A DNA stretch of 64,000 nucleotides, from assembly GCA_033398695.1 (NCBI GenBank), contig CM065814.1, forward strand, positions 82,850,358-82,914,357. The letters run 5' to 3'. A program made the position numbers and the translations under genes. This stretch comes from Orobanche coerulescens. Its lineage: Eukaryota; Streptophyta; Magnoliopsida; Lamiales; Orobanchaceae. Below the pieces are notes generated by a model. It made no database searches and was not told where the DNA came from. It saw nothing but the letters and a program-made list of their open reading frames with translations. This document shows, piece by piece, positions 23,096 through 34,628 of the stretch. Within the stretch, counting starts at the first letter, position 1, and each line of letters begins with the position of its first letter.

Positions 23096-24199
23096 CTAGG
23101 TATAACCCTTTGCCACAAGCCTGGCCTTATAGACGTCAACCTTGCCATCTCTATCAGTCTTTCTCTTGTAGATCCACTTGTTCCCAATAGGCACTAAGCC
23201 CTCGGGGCGTTCTACTAGAGTCCAGACCTGATTAACATGTATCGAGTCTATCTCAACTTCCAAAGCTTCACGCCATTTCGCGGAGTCTACATCCACCATC
23301 GCTTGGTCATAGGTCGTTGGTTCGGTCTCTTGGCTATCACTTGGAACCTCATGGAGACCTAGCTCCTCCAAGTGCACAAGCCCATACCTCTCAGGTAAAT
23401 GAGATACCCTACTAGACCTACGAGGTGGTTGTACTTGTGTTTCAGAAGGTTCGGTTCCAGTTTCTTGCACAGGTATCTCCCGAGGAGTTTCATTGTATTC
23501 TTCTAAAGAAATACTTCAGAAGGTTCGGTTCCAGTTTCATTGCACAGGTTTCTCAAAGGCCTCGGATTTATGTTTCATTAAGTATACATAACCATACCTA
23601 GTATGATCGTCTGTAAACGTAATGAAATATTGATATCCATCACGTGCTGCTTCCAAAACACCACATACATTGGTATATATTAATCCTAGTTTATTAGCGG
23701 CTCTTTCAAAAGTCCCTGTGAAGGGGGACTTAGTCATTTTGCCTTTAAGGCAAGAGTCACAAATAGGAAAGGGATCTGATCCCAATGGACCTATAAGTCC
23801 ATCTTTTTTCATTTTGTAAACCTTGGTCTGACCAACATGACCAAGTCTAAGATGCCATTCCAAAACTTGATTGGTTACATCCCTACCACGTTTTCTAGTC
23901 ATAGTATTCACAACTACTTTGTTGCTGAGGTTTAGATGATACAATCCATTTAACAATGTAGCAGTACCCACTAGTTTATTTCTGAAATAAATTTTGCAGG
24001 AACCATCACCAATGAAAAATGAAAAGCCTTTTAGGTCCATGACTGGAATGGATACAATGTTTTTATGCCCCTTGGGCAAAACAAGTACATCTTCTAAAGT
24101 CAAAACAAAGTCGGATTCCAAACCCAAAAGAAGTGATCCTATCTCAGTCGCCTCGACACTATGCACCTTCCGATTGTGATCATAACTTCTCCACTCCAA
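23096..24199 (-). pseudogene. Copia F: protease end and integrase with internal deletion
   Basis: The frame 24199-23537 covers the pre-integrase region ([16 protein letters not shown]) and the start of the integrase core up to HKSEAFEK. It then jumps into the linker (23470-23096, with WREALEVEIDSIHVNQVWTLVERP). Compared with E, the second half of the core, including DRGGEY and the Glu block, is missing (about 0.55 kb). At the join a segment of about 33 bp containing GGAACCGAACCTTCTGAA is present twice (near 23440-23470 and 23516-23546), which looks like filler DNA. Confidence 0.8.
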
Positions 24200-25162
24200 G
24201 CTTCCTAATTTGTTCCAGATCCCGATTCACGGTACAAATATGAGAACTAGCACCAGAATCCGGTATCAGAAGTAGAAAATACAAGCGAGAACAATTTGTT
24301 TTCAAAACTAAAAGTTCTGTACCTGAAGTGCCATGAAGAATAGGACACTCTCTAGCCCAGTGGCCCAGCTCACCGCACTTGAGACAAACGTCTTTCTTCT
24401 TGCTCTTCGGAACCGTTGGGTCCTTGCCCTTGCCCTTGATGTCTTTGACATGTGGTCCAGTCTGCTTCTTGGTATTTTTCTTCTTGTTCTTAGACCTCCG
24501 AGGTCCAGAAGAAATCACAAGAGCAGACTCCTTCATCCCTGGAGTCTTCATCTGAGACTGAACGGTCACAAGTTTGTTCATTAGCCCAGCTAAGCTACAT
24601 GCAATCTCATTGCAGTTAAAGTTCATAACAAACTGTGAGAAGGAATCAGGAAGAGACTGTAGGATAAGGTCGGTTTGAAGAGAATCATCCATTTTAAAAT
24701 CAAGAGCCTCCAATCTCTCGATCATGGATATCATTTTGAGGACGTGTACCCCAACCTTCTCACCTTCCTTCATCCTTGAACCGAACAGTTACTTGGATAT
24801 CTCATATCTAGCAGTTCTGCTGTGCTCACCATAAAGTTCGGTTAAGTGAGATAGAATCTGCCTAGCAGAAGTCATTTTCTCATGAGCACTCTAAAGCTCA
24901 TTTGAAATAGAAGCCATCATGTAAGCACGGACTTTTATGTCATCCTTAACCCACTTTTCGTGGTTTTCGATCTCTTCCTAATTGGCTCTGGTCCGCACAG
25001 GAGGTGCCGGAATGTCCGTCTCCAAGACGTATCCCAGTGCCTCTATACCGAGGACAATTATCATATTGCGGAGCGAGTCCAGAAAATTAGGTCCAATGAG
25101 GGTGTTCTTCTCGAGTAGAATTGCGAGTGCATTCATAGTCATATTGAGAGTTATGTCTGCAT
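24180..25162 (-). pseudogene. Copia F gag and protease
   Basis: The ATG at 25162 is followed by a stop after three codons, and several further stops break the N-terminal part. 24773-24180 is open and contains the end of the gag domain, a Lys-rich linker, the zinc knuckle CLKCGELGHWAREC and the protease site PDSGASS. The usual Leu or Val before the active-site DSG is Pro here. Confidence 0.8.
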
Positions 25163-26873
25163 TAAGTATAACAGATTAATTAGTGACTTGTTATATTATG
25201 ATCTGGGTATAGAATTAAGGTCTTTTCTATTCTTGTTACCCAGCTCCCACTATTTTTTTTATCGGAATAACACACTCCCATGTGAAATCCGGAAGTATCG
25301 TCGCTCTACTTCATAGTGGTGATCGAGTTCTTTATAAATCTTAATAGAGGGTAACCGAACAGGTTTCTAGTCTATTAATTTTCATAAAGTGGTGTCCAAC
25401 ACCAACCCATATAATGGATGATTCGATCTTCTTTTTCCCCTTGTTCACTCCCCTCAACCTATACGGTTTTTATGGTTCCTGCACAAGTTAAGTTTATACC
25501 ATCGACGCAAATCAGTTTCACAATTGAATCTTATCCGGCAATCTATCAGGTTTCTAGGGATAAAATTTGCTCCAACCGAAGGCATCCAATGCTTTCCCAG
25601 TAATTTATCTGTCCTCCCCGAACGACTACCCCGATAACTCGGAAGCATAGCACATCCGTTTTGGATTTCAATTTCCCGAAAGCTCGGTGGAGGGAAGGAA
25701 AACCTTGAAACCTTATAAACTTAATAATTTGTTGTGGGAGAATTATCGCAATTTATGTTACACTTTGCACATTAATTTATTTAAGCGCTTTTGTGGCATT
25801 CATACAATATGAAACAACCATTCACAACCTAGTTGCTACCAACATGTGGTTCATGGACCATTTCTAGAAAACAAAAACTCCGTAATCTAATTACAAGTCT
25901 TCGTCTTGAATCTTCGTCTTCTCGAAACGGATCTTCCTCCGGTCTTCGTCATTACATATAAATTTTACATTGAAAATTGCATCCTAGATACAAATATTTC
26001 TAGTAAAATAAATAGGCTCAAAACGGCCTTTACAACCTAATCGAATAAAACGAACGATTCAAAACTAAGTCCACGAACCACATCCCCATTCAAAAGCATT
26101 CATCCAATAAATATTATATAAACGGAAATCGTAGAGATACATTGATCCAATCAACAATTTGAATCGATCCAATCGATTCACACAACCGGTTATATGAAAA
26201 AACTTTCAAATAATTCGGTCACCCATAAATATTCCAATTAATCAAATTTCCCTTATAAAATGAAATACCATAAACCATTTTAATCATATTAAATCCAATT
26301 TAACATGTGGGAGATTAATTATCTGGAATACAAGAAAAAATCGAGCCGAGGCGAAAACTGGCCTGTAAGGCCGAGTCACCCTCGGCAGCCTGCCGGCAAA
26401 CACGCCTTGTCCCGAAAGTCATGGTCAAGTCACGCTAGGCAGCCTACCGGCCAGGCACGGCCCGTGTCGCCAGACACGCTCGGGTCATCCTGCCTGGCAC
26501 GGCCCGTGTCACCTTACACGGTTGGGTCATCTCGACAGTGGCCTGCAGAATGCCAGACACGGCTCGTGTCACCCAGGACACGTCCGAGTCACCTCGCAGC
26601 TTCCTGCCCTTGTCTGAAAAAGTCGTCCGACGATGATTCGGAACTAGATTTTCGACCGGATATCCAATATCAATATTTTCTGACTTTCATATCTTCAATA
26701 TAAATCATATTTCCCAGAAATTTAAGATTTATATTTAGACATAAACTTACAAAAAATATAACTATAACGAATGTAAAACATATACCACGATTATGACTAA
26801 AATGATTCCAAATCATTCACTATCTAATCGAGCATTCCAAATGCCAATATCGTATATACGATCGCAAGACCTA
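25163..26873 (-). other. Copia F untranslated leader with GC-rich palindromic block
   Basis: It is homologous to the E leader except at 26340-26620, where a GC-rich block carries repeated near-palindromes such as GGCACGGCCCGTGTCGCC, together with ACACG and GGGTCA units. E has a different GC-rich block at the same place. No conserved frame is seen; the open frame at 26305-26703 is an effect of GC-rich composition. Confidence 0.6.
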
Positions 26874-26886
26874 TGCCCCGATACCA
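26874..26886 (-). other. Primer-binding site of copia F
   Basis: TGGTATCGGGGCA on the minus strand, one base from the E site, next to the LTR start at 26888. Confidence 0.75.
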
Positions 26887-26887
26887 C

Positions 26888-27162
26888 TGTTGGGATTCGG
26901 TGCCTAAAACGAAAGCCCAACGGAAGCGGTAAAAAGAAAATTAATTCGATCCGAATCCCTACGAGGATCGATCGAGCTATGTATATACGAATATTAAAAC
27001 GAAATACAAGATATATAAGAGACTCACCCTTGTAGTTCGTTGATTAAATTGATTCCTTCCCTTGGACTATTCCCCAAGCTTGAAATGAATTCCCTACGAT
27101 CCAATGCGCTCCAAGCAATTGAATGATCCAACGCAAAAAAGATAACGTCTTTACTTGTCACG
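26888..27162 (-). mobile_element. 5' LTR of copia F, truncated
   Basis: It starts TGTTGGGATTCGG like the E LTR and matches it up to CTTTACTTGTCACG at 27162, where an unrelated LTR terminus begins. The remaining 1.8 kb of this LTR is not found to the right, so it was lost by rearrangement and not just split. Confidence 0.8.
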
Positions 27163-27260
27163 TGTAACACCCCCAAAATCATATGGGAATATTACACGTC
27201 GTAGACCCTTTTTCACGAGGATCTACTGTAATATAATGGGTCCATGGTTTTGGTTAAATG
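27163..27260 (-). mobile_element. Terminal fragment of a Ty3-type LTR, related to family B
   Basis: Read on the minus strand, the block contains GTAATATTCCC and ends in TTTTGGGGGTGTTACA. This parallels the 3' terminus of the family B LTR at 43700-43761, including the preceding GTAGATCCTC and GGGTCT. The match fades upstream. It may be a solo or truncated LTR inserted at the F LTR. Confidence 0.55.
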
Positions 27261-29164
27261 ACCGAGGTATTAAACAAAGTGTTTTCAAAATTTCATCCCA
27301 GCAAAATCTTTCAAACTCGCGAATTTTAAAATATTATCATTCGAACAAATACCTCGAATAACTTGTTTTTAAGAATATTATCCATGTTGGACCACAATGA
27401 TATGCTTAATGTTTTAACCGTGTATGCTAAGGTATAAGTGGTACATCTTTATCGATGTGAACGTGTGAATTACTTTTAAATTTAAGTTCTATTATTCCAA
27501 GTGATAGTTCGTGTATTCGAGTAGTGAATTGGTGTGAATATTGTATTGTGCTGCTGTTTGTGGGCTTATGTTGATTATGTCAGGTTCGTTTACCTGTTAT
27601 TCGAATGGTTGTACATTCATTATGTTGAGTGGTCGAGGCCGAGGCCATGGTCGTGGCGGTGGTCGTGTCGGGAGCACGAGCGACTCACTCCTTGTCGAGT
27701 ACCAATCAGCTCAGTACAGATGGTCGTGATGACCAGTCGCGAGCAGGAATTGGCGCTTACTCCTGTAAAACAGTTTCTGCAACAACAATTTGGGTACCGT
27801 CATGCATCCCTAGGAATTGGCTCTACTGTCGTGGTGGGGTGCTGTTTGTTCTTTGCGGCTACATCTGCATTTATTACGAAATCGGTCGACTTCTAAAGGA
27901 GATGAGGAAGAAGTGTGTAATGAGCCTTGCCACCAAACACGAACGACTAAGTATCGGTAACGACAAACTGTTTCGGCAACAATGCTTCTGAAAACGTGCA
28001 AGGTAACACTATACACTTTCAAGTATCCATGCCTTAATTATATACTGAGTAGTTTTGTTTCGTTGGCAACTCATTTGTATGGACTACATTGCGACTTAAC
28101 ATATGTATTCCTGATCATCTGTTATAAAGGTTAATGTGGTCATCATGTGTGTGTTTTTATATGCAGGTCAAGGAAGGAAAACCTTCTGATGTGGGCATCT
28201 CACTGATTTCGGATAAGATATATAGGTTTCTTGTGCTGTTCGGATCCGCTAAACCTAACGTACATGCTGCATATGTAGAACCTAGAACCTGCAGTAGAGT
28301 TCCACACAGTTGCATATCAAAAGGCACAACACGAAATTAACATTGGTGAGTATATTAACATTACCTCCTTAATGGTTGACAAGCTTTTGCAGTTCACTTA
28401 TTCAAGTTCTTTGTGTAATGCAGCCATATCAAATTCATTCGGTTTTGATGGGCACAACTCCGTTGTAGTGCGGTCTACAAATTCCCTTTTGCAACATTTA
28501 GTACGTACATGTTTGTTGAAGTGTATTATTGAGAAATATTTTGAAGATGATTCTCACATCTTTTAGATGTTTGATTGTTTATACTGAATTGTAACTAAAG
28601 AGCGCATCAGCCTCCACATAGCTTATGGCAATGTCATTGGTGTCATTGGACCACCAAGATAAACACCCATATCAAACTGTACATCCTTCTATATATGTAA
28701 TGATTTTAAATATTGCCGGTTTAACTCTATTGTCAAGTGAAAAAAATATATGTCTGAGACAGTGTGAAGTTCCGAGAGCATGTAAGAAATACATAAGGTA
28801 TAAGTTACTAATCAAATATAAACTCCATGCCTGCTACATGTGCTAATAATTAAAAGACATATTCAAGGTTAAGTGAGCTGTTCGATTCCTAAAAGCACCA
28901 TATCAAAGCATCTTTTGAGACAATAACGATATCATAGTCAAGTCCAAATTAAAGAGTCGTGGGTGTTCATTTTCCAATGGGTTAAGTTTTTAATTTTCAT
29001 TTAACAAGACCATTTTTTATGTTACTTGGTATAAATATAAGAGAATCATAGTTTTAATAATGTCATCGTTAGCATAATAATATGAATTTTTGTTGAACAA
29101 ATAAAAGAGTTATCATTTAAAAAAATGCTAAACATATAGGGCTATGTTTAATTGATGCTTATTG
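27261..29164 (+). other. Unassigned DNA with gag-like and exon-like traces
   Basis: At 27624 a frame begins MLSGRGRGHGRGGG, like the Gly/Arg-rich start of Ty3 gag, but it ends within 35 codons. A candidate exon at 28167-28345 has an acceptor (TATATGCAG) and a strong donor (GTGAGT) and follows a possible donor at 28003. Its only long frame contains a stop just before the donor. I do not recognise the products. RH50 3' exons were expected on the minus strand here and I could not find them. Confidence 0.35.
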
Positions 29165-29172
29165 TAGTAGAT

Positions 29173-30012
29173 CAATGTTCTAAAAGGCGCTAGGCGGTAG
29201 GTGGGCGGACGGGGACCTTCTAGCGCCTAGGCCTTGGAGGCGGCGCCTAGGCGGCTAGGCGCTAGGCGGTTTTTTTTATATATTTTATATTTTATTTATT
29301 TTTATATATGCATACAAAATGCATAATAATATTATTTTCAAAAATAGTCTTGAAAAAAAACAACATTCCAATAGTCTTGAAAAAAAAAACATTCCAAAAG
29401 CAAAAGTCACAAACTAAAGTCAAAATTCCATGTCTTCCACATCTCCATATCCTTCCTCCAATATAAGTTCTCCATGTACAGCAGCTTTTTTTTTTAAAAA
29501 AATAAAGAAAAAGAAAACCCGAAGGTGATCTGGAAGAACACTGACCAGAAGATGGAAGAACCACCGGAACTCTGAAGATGATGAAACGGCCGGAATGTAA
29601 AAACTGGACTAGAAGAAGGTGAGCTGCCGATTATTTGGTGCGCGGGCAGATGAAGAATTAGATGATAGTCTCCGCAGCGAAGGTGAAAAGGAAGAAACGA
29701 ATGGACCGGGAGATACAGGAGAAGGAAAACGGTACTTAGGGTTTGAGGGTCCAGCGAAGGAAAACACGTTATTGGACAAAACGTTAAAAAATAAAATAGA
29801 AAAGGAAAAAAATCTGGACAGATGGGGTAGTCGCCTAGGACCCGCCTAGTACCCGCCCCTAGCCCGCCTAGTACCCGCCTAGCCCGCCTAGGACCCGCCT
29901 AGCCCGCCTAAGATCCGCCTAGCCGCCTGGCAGAACCGATTAGGGGGTAGTCGGGGCGGAGGGCCACCTTCTAGCGCCTAGGCGACCGCCTAGGCCGATT
30001 TTTAGAACACTG
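29173..30012. mobile_element. Non-autonomous hAT element
   Basis: The 8 bp repeat TAGTAGAT flanks the element (29165-29172 and 30013-30020), the target-site length of the hAT superfamily. The ends are inverted: CAATGTTCTAAAA at the left and the complement of CAGTGTTCTAAAA at the right. Subterminal zones are packed with GCGCCTAGGCG and GCCTAGTACCCGC units, typical transposase-binding repeats. The 840 bp interior has no transposase. It lies next to the RH50 exons, probably in former intron or 3' flank. Confidence 0.88.
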
Positions 30013-30020
30013 TAGTAGAT

Positions 30021-30437
30021 TGACATAAATCACATTAAAAGTGGACTTTGGTTTAGCAAGTATCAAAAAGAGTTATTCGACTAAACAAATATGTTACAAA
30101 ATAAGTTTGGTGCATAATTGTTGCTCCAAGGTGCAATGATATATCTCATTCCGACAGTTAAACAAATTACATAATTATAACTATTCTTCCTTTGAGTTTT
30201 TGTAATGTGTCATTGTTTATTAAACCTTATTTTGAAAGAAGTATGCGTTTAACCTCCCTTTAACTCAACGTATAACTCAACTATTACACAATGAACACTT
30301 AGATACAACTCACAAGATCGCATCGGTCCGAATAGACTCGTATTAGACTAAGAAACAATCAGACAAATGTATGAATAAGACAACCAAACTAAGCAATAAC
30401 CCACAAAGCCATCAGAACAATAATAGAAGGCCCGAAC
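30021..30437. other. RH50 intron or flank
   Basis: AT-rich sequence following the 5' splice site at 30437/30436 on the minus strand. No helicase exon carrying the DEVD-type motif II is seen here. Confidence 0.5.
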
Positions 30438-30625
30438 CTTTTGAGATTTGTCAACTTCAGGAATCCCTCACTAACTAGGAACATGAATCGGCCAGGAGTT
30501 GCAATTAAAACATCTATTTCCTGCTTAAGATTCTCCAACTGATTTCTCTGCCGAAAACCACCAGTGGCAACCATAGATCGGAAAGGAACACCAACTTTGG
30601 AGAGTGACCGGCAAATACTCAAAAC
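30438..30625 (-). pseudogene. RH50: RH50-type helicase exon: motif Ib region and TPGR
   Basis: The minus strand has an acceptor (GTCAG before 30625), an open 188-nt exon and a donor (CTCAAAAG followed by GT). It reads VLSICRSLSKVGVPFRSMVATGGFRQ, with the GG motif, then DVLIATPGRF, the conserved TPGR motif of DEAD-box helicases. The spacing and the words around these motifs fit RH50, a putative organellar RNA helicase of plants. This exon is intact. The downstream exons with motif II and the C-terminal RecA domain are not found between here and 27163. Confidence 0.8.
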
Positions 30626-30939
30626 CTGACAATGTATTTCCGAATGTGTTAGGGAATGCATTAGAAGATACTGATCAAACAGAACCACAATGCAGCAAAT
30701 GAACCCCATCTATACTTAAATGCACAAAAGCACCATAGTGCAATAAGGCATAAATAGATCTTCCCTTATAACTTTAGAAGTAATGGAAGCAGCAGAAAAA
30801 ATAGGCATATCTGGTTTTCCAAAATGTGCTATTCTTTTCATATATGTTCATTTCGGTGAAAAGAAGTAAACAGATATACCGAAGCACCATTTAAACAAAA
30901 ACCTAAAAAAATGATTTATGTGCACAACATATGTCGGAC

Positions 30940-31134
30940 CTGAGAGGCCAACTCAGCAGTTGGGACCAGTATTACAACTCGAGGATTTTTTTATGCTGGT
31001 TTGCTAAGTCCTTCAGTTTCTTCTTGTCTAAGACGCTGTACAAGTGGAACCAGATATGCCAAAGTTTTACCAGATCCACTCTGATTAGCCATTATACAAC
31101 TTTTTCCACCTATAACTGGCACAAATGCCATAGC
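30940..31134 (-). pseudogene. RH50: RH50-type helicase exon: motif I (Walker A) and motif Ia
   Basis: This 195-nt exon lies between a clean acceptor (AATGCAG) and donor (TCTCAG followed by GT). It reads AMAFVPVIGGKSCIMANQSGSGKT, where GSGKT binds ATP phosphate, and ends LVPTAELASQ, the motif Ia region. An in-frame TAA at 30991-30993, next to a run of seven A, interrupts it between the two motifs. If real, the stop removes most of the enzyme. Confidence 0.85.
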
Positions 31135-31269
31135 CTGCATTAATTACCACATTTAACAAAAACCTTTTGAGTATTTTCCGTACCAAGATGAAAAAACAGA
31201 AGTTCCACTATAGAAAATGACAATGCATAATTGACTATAATACATTCTGACACTATTAGACCTGTTTTA

Positions 31270-32900
31270 GAGTTTTTGGACTTTTGGTTCCAGACATTTC
31301 ACTCACGATTTTGGTCCCAAACCTTATATTTTGGTCCAAGCGAAATTTTTGACACTTTTGGTCCGTCGTCAATTTTTCTGTGAAATCCGTTAACAATTTT
31401 GGTCCCATAGCATTTTATGGTCAACAGAGGCGCGTGTGTTCTTTTTGGAGGGAAATACCTGACATTTTTGGTCCCATAGGATTTTTTTGGAGGATCTCAG
31501 TCTATTCATCTCGTTCCTAAAAGGGGGGGTTTCTGATCCTAACTTATTGTTGTTCTTGGTGATTGTGTGCAATTATTATTAATATATATATATATATAAT
31601 ATTCTGGTATTTATCTATATATATTATATATATATTGTTTCAGGAGAAAGTAAAAGACTGTAAATACAAGTCAATCAATTGTATTCATAACACTGATTGA
31701 GGGACCTTTATATAGGCATTACAATGAGAGTCCTTCCATACATAGGATTCCTAGATAAGGTAAGACATCTAATAGGATCCTACTACCTCTAGAAGGATCT
31801 AGAACCTTCCATCTATGTATCTACAATCAGTATTAGGTAAGACACATCACGGGAATAATAATTTCCGGAACATATATATATATATATATTTGTTATATAT
31901 ATTAATATATATTTTGTCGTAGTCTACTATTGGTTGGTAGGTGTATTTCCGATCGGTTATTATCATTATCATTGCTAACTGGGTCGGCTCTTTGTGTTTT
32001 TCAGATTTTTTCTGGACGTTTATAATCCTTTGCGGCAGCATCTTTTTCGGGTTTATTGCAATAATTATATTGGTTATAATTATAGGTTCATTTAGTTGGT
32101 CTGTAATCCTTAAACCCTATCCCGTAGAATATAAACTGTAATTGTTATATTCGTTTAATCCGCTTGTATAATCGATCCTGGTTTTGTTAGCCGAATTATA
32201 TGACCCGATACCCAACAGTGGTATCAGAGCCTGTTTTGTCGGGTGTCGGGTTCTGTGACATCTTGGTGATACGGAGTAACCCATCCGGGTTTTCCACTCT
32301 GGTATTTTGGCTAAACTTCACTCTTTTACTGTTTTCGTGGATACCGCTTGCCGCGGTTGGTTATTGTGCATTTTTTTTTACAATCTGTGTGATTAATCTG
32401 GGCGCATTGCTTATTCTGATTTCCTGTATGTATTTTCTGCAGTCGGTTTATATCGTTTAGGAGTTTTATTGCTGTTTTTGGGTGGAGTGCTGTACGTTTT
32501 TCAACTCTTTGTGTATAAACATCACGTTGACTAACAGGCGCGTGTTCTGGATGCACGAGTTTGACGGAGAATTGGACGGAAGTTCCAGTCGCGGGACCAA
32601 AAGTGTCAAAAATTTCGGATTTGGGACCAAAAATGTAAGGTTTTGGACCAAAATCTTGAGTGGGTGTGTCCTTTGGGACCAAAAGTGCAAAAAACTCAAA
32701 TTGAGTTTTCTTTGTGATTCAACTTCACGTTGACTAACGGGCGCGTGTTCTGGATGCGCGAGTTTGACGGAGAATTTGACGGAAGTTCCAGTCGCGGGAC
32801 CAAAAGTGTCAAAAATTTCGGCTTTGGGACAAAAAATGTAAGGTTTGGGACCAAAATCGTGAGTGGGTGTGTCCTGTGGGACCAAAACTGCAAAAAACTC
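31270..32900. mobile_element. MULE-like element with long TIRs in the RH50 intron
   Basis: A perfect 10 bp repeat, ACCTGTTTTA, flanks it (31260-31269 and 32901-32910), within the 9-11 bp Mutator range. The ends are long inverted repeats starting GAGTTTTT and containing ACTCACGATTTTGGTCCC. The right end is present twice in tandem (about 32523-32725 and 32726-32900). The interior carries a copia-like LTR end, CCCAACA at 32211-32217, followed by a primer-binding site TGGTATCAGAGC (32219-32230), so it appears to have captured a retrotransposon fragment. There is no transposase. Confidence 0.8.
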
Positions 32901-32910
32901 ACCTGTTTTA

Positions 32911-33323
32911 TTACAAGTTGGATAAACTATATAAAAGAGCATGATCCAGGTAAAACCTCATTAAAATGGCATATTACAGAAGCAACAAGCCGGTACCCGT
33001 ATTTGCATGTAAGGAAGCAAGTCAACTAAAAGCATGAGGAACGTACTACATATGATGAATGAATGTACCAACTTGTTAAAACTAGCATGAAAGAATGATG
33101 ACAAGTCTCGCTTGGACGTCGTCAGAAAGAAATATTGAGGATGGGAACAAGGTCCAGCAAAAATATCAAATATCAATTGCCCAAGCAGATGTATTATCTT
33201 GAGTCATTACAAAGAGCCGTTCAGAAAACTGGATGCAACTCTATATGCTATAACGAAGAGACACTGAATGCGGATATTACACTGATGATTACAAGAGGGT
33301 TATAATTTGGCAAAAAAGCAAAC
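32911..33323. other. RH50 intron
   Basis: This lies between the donor after the Q-motif exon and the MULE-like insertion. It is ordinary AT-rich sequence with no other feature seen. Confidence 0.55.
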
Positions 33324-33643
33324 CTGAATATGTGAAGGGCGTCTGTACTGCAAGCTTCTTAAAGATTCAATGATGTAGTCCGTACACCCCAACTCGCTCA
33401 ATGACTTTACGCTAAAAAAGTCGCTATCAGCTTTTAACATCTGCCCACTCTTTGACACACTGTCCGCCTTAGGTCTATAGCTGGCAACTGGTCTTGCATT
33501 TCCCATCCTTTCGGCGGTGCGGCAGAAGATTCTGAGGAGGAAACAGCTTCTAGATGGGATTTAATATGTGGGCGAACCGATCTTGTTGTATTTTTGGAGG
33601 CATTGATATCCTTTTGTTCATCCAACTCATCATATGATACAAC
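33324..33643 (-). pseudogene. RH50: RH50-type helicase exon: linker and Q motif, cut by copia D
   Basis: The exon reads VVSYDELDEQKDINASK, then after a frame change SDFFSVKSLSELGCTDYIIE and ending RRPSHIQ, the Q-motif region of DEAD-box helicases that recognises adenine. The donor follows at 33323. The frame change lies near 33480-33506, in a stretch with two CAG sites, so it could be a base-calling error. The exon's 5' part lies 27.7 kb away at 61322-61470, separated by the insertion of copia D at 33644. Confidence 0.85.
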
Positions 33644-34605
33644 TGTAGGAGTAATTTCCGAAATATAGGCATTTTCGGAGTCGATTGGACTCCGGGCCAC
33701 GGCACAAATCCTCCGGGCCGTGGCACTACACTTGAAAAGTCATTTTTCTCACATTGCACTGGGCGGCTGCAGTACACAAGCCGCGGCCCGAAATCACCCA
33801 GATCGCCCGACCCTCCTGTACTCTGGCGCAACCCCGTCATTTTGCTTTACAAAGGCCGAGTAAATGCACTCTGGGCGCGGCACCTCCTGCCGGGCCGCGG
33901 CCCCTCGAATCACTAGGCATGTTTTTGTTGTGTGCCGCGGCACACTTTAGCCGAGCCGGCACGCGAGGTCAACTAGCAAAGGGGATCTATTTCTAGCGGG
34001 TTTCTTACGGGACTTCATCACTTCATCTTATACACACTTTGAGAGAAGAACAAGAGAGAGATAGAGAGAAACAAGAGAGAAATACAATTCTTCAATTTCT
34101 GAGATTTATCGGTCGGATCGTCGTGATCTTTTGACAAGAGCTTGGTAGCTATTGGGCAAATCTTTTCACGGTGTAGATCGAGATTTTGAGTCCGGAAGTT
34201 CGGGTATTTCGTTAGCTCTTTGTGTAAGCTATTTACGGTTGTTTCTTTTCTCGATCTTGTTGTTGTTGATTCCAAATACTTGAAGAACTTTTATTACCAA
34301 GTATTTGACGATTGGTGTATACCCTTAGTTTGTATTAGGGACGATTGTGTATTGTGTGTATTGGTGATAGTGGATTTAAGCGGCTTCGGTCCCGTGGTTT
34401 TTACTCTCGTCTTGAGGGGTTTTCCACGCTAAAATATTGTGTCTCGTGTTTATTGTTATTCGGACGTCATTTGTATTTTTTTTGTCGAGTTGTAATTGGT
34501 TTGCTCTACTCGTCGGTAACCACAAAGTTGCAATTGAAGACTGGGAATTTGTCAAACGAGGTTCCGCATTTTTCGTTGTGACGTTACTCGTTGTTTTTCC
34601 CAACA
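33644..34605 (+). mobile_element. 5' LTR of copia D
   Basis: It begins TGTAGGAGTAATTTCC and ends TTCCCAACA. ACAAC at 33639-33643 pairs with ACAAC at 61317-61321 as the target-site duplication. The partner 3' LTR is split (51533-51757 and 60467-61316). This copy is shorter than the partner because of losses in the GC-rich palindromic zone (33690-33970), where CCGCGG palindromes recur. Confidence 0.92.
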
Positions 34606-34608
34606 AAG

Positions 34609-34621
34609 TGGTATCGGAGCC
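34609..34621 (+). other. Primer-binding site of copia D
   Basis: TGGTATCGGAGCC begins 4 bp after the LTR end, complementary to initiator-Met tRNA with one change. Element C is inserted 8 bp further on. Confidence 0.85.
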
Positions 34622-34628
34622 ACGTGAT

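Noticed and set aside
26305..26703. 132-residue frame
   Set aside because: It is a composition effect of the palindromic GC-rich block in the F leader; repeated Arg-Pro-Val-Ser words reflect the DNA repeats.
27163..30437. C-terminal RH50 exons (motif II onward)
   Set aside because: I searched the minus strand for DEVD-type, SAT-type and HRIGR-type words and found none; the 3' half of the gene is missing or elsewhere.
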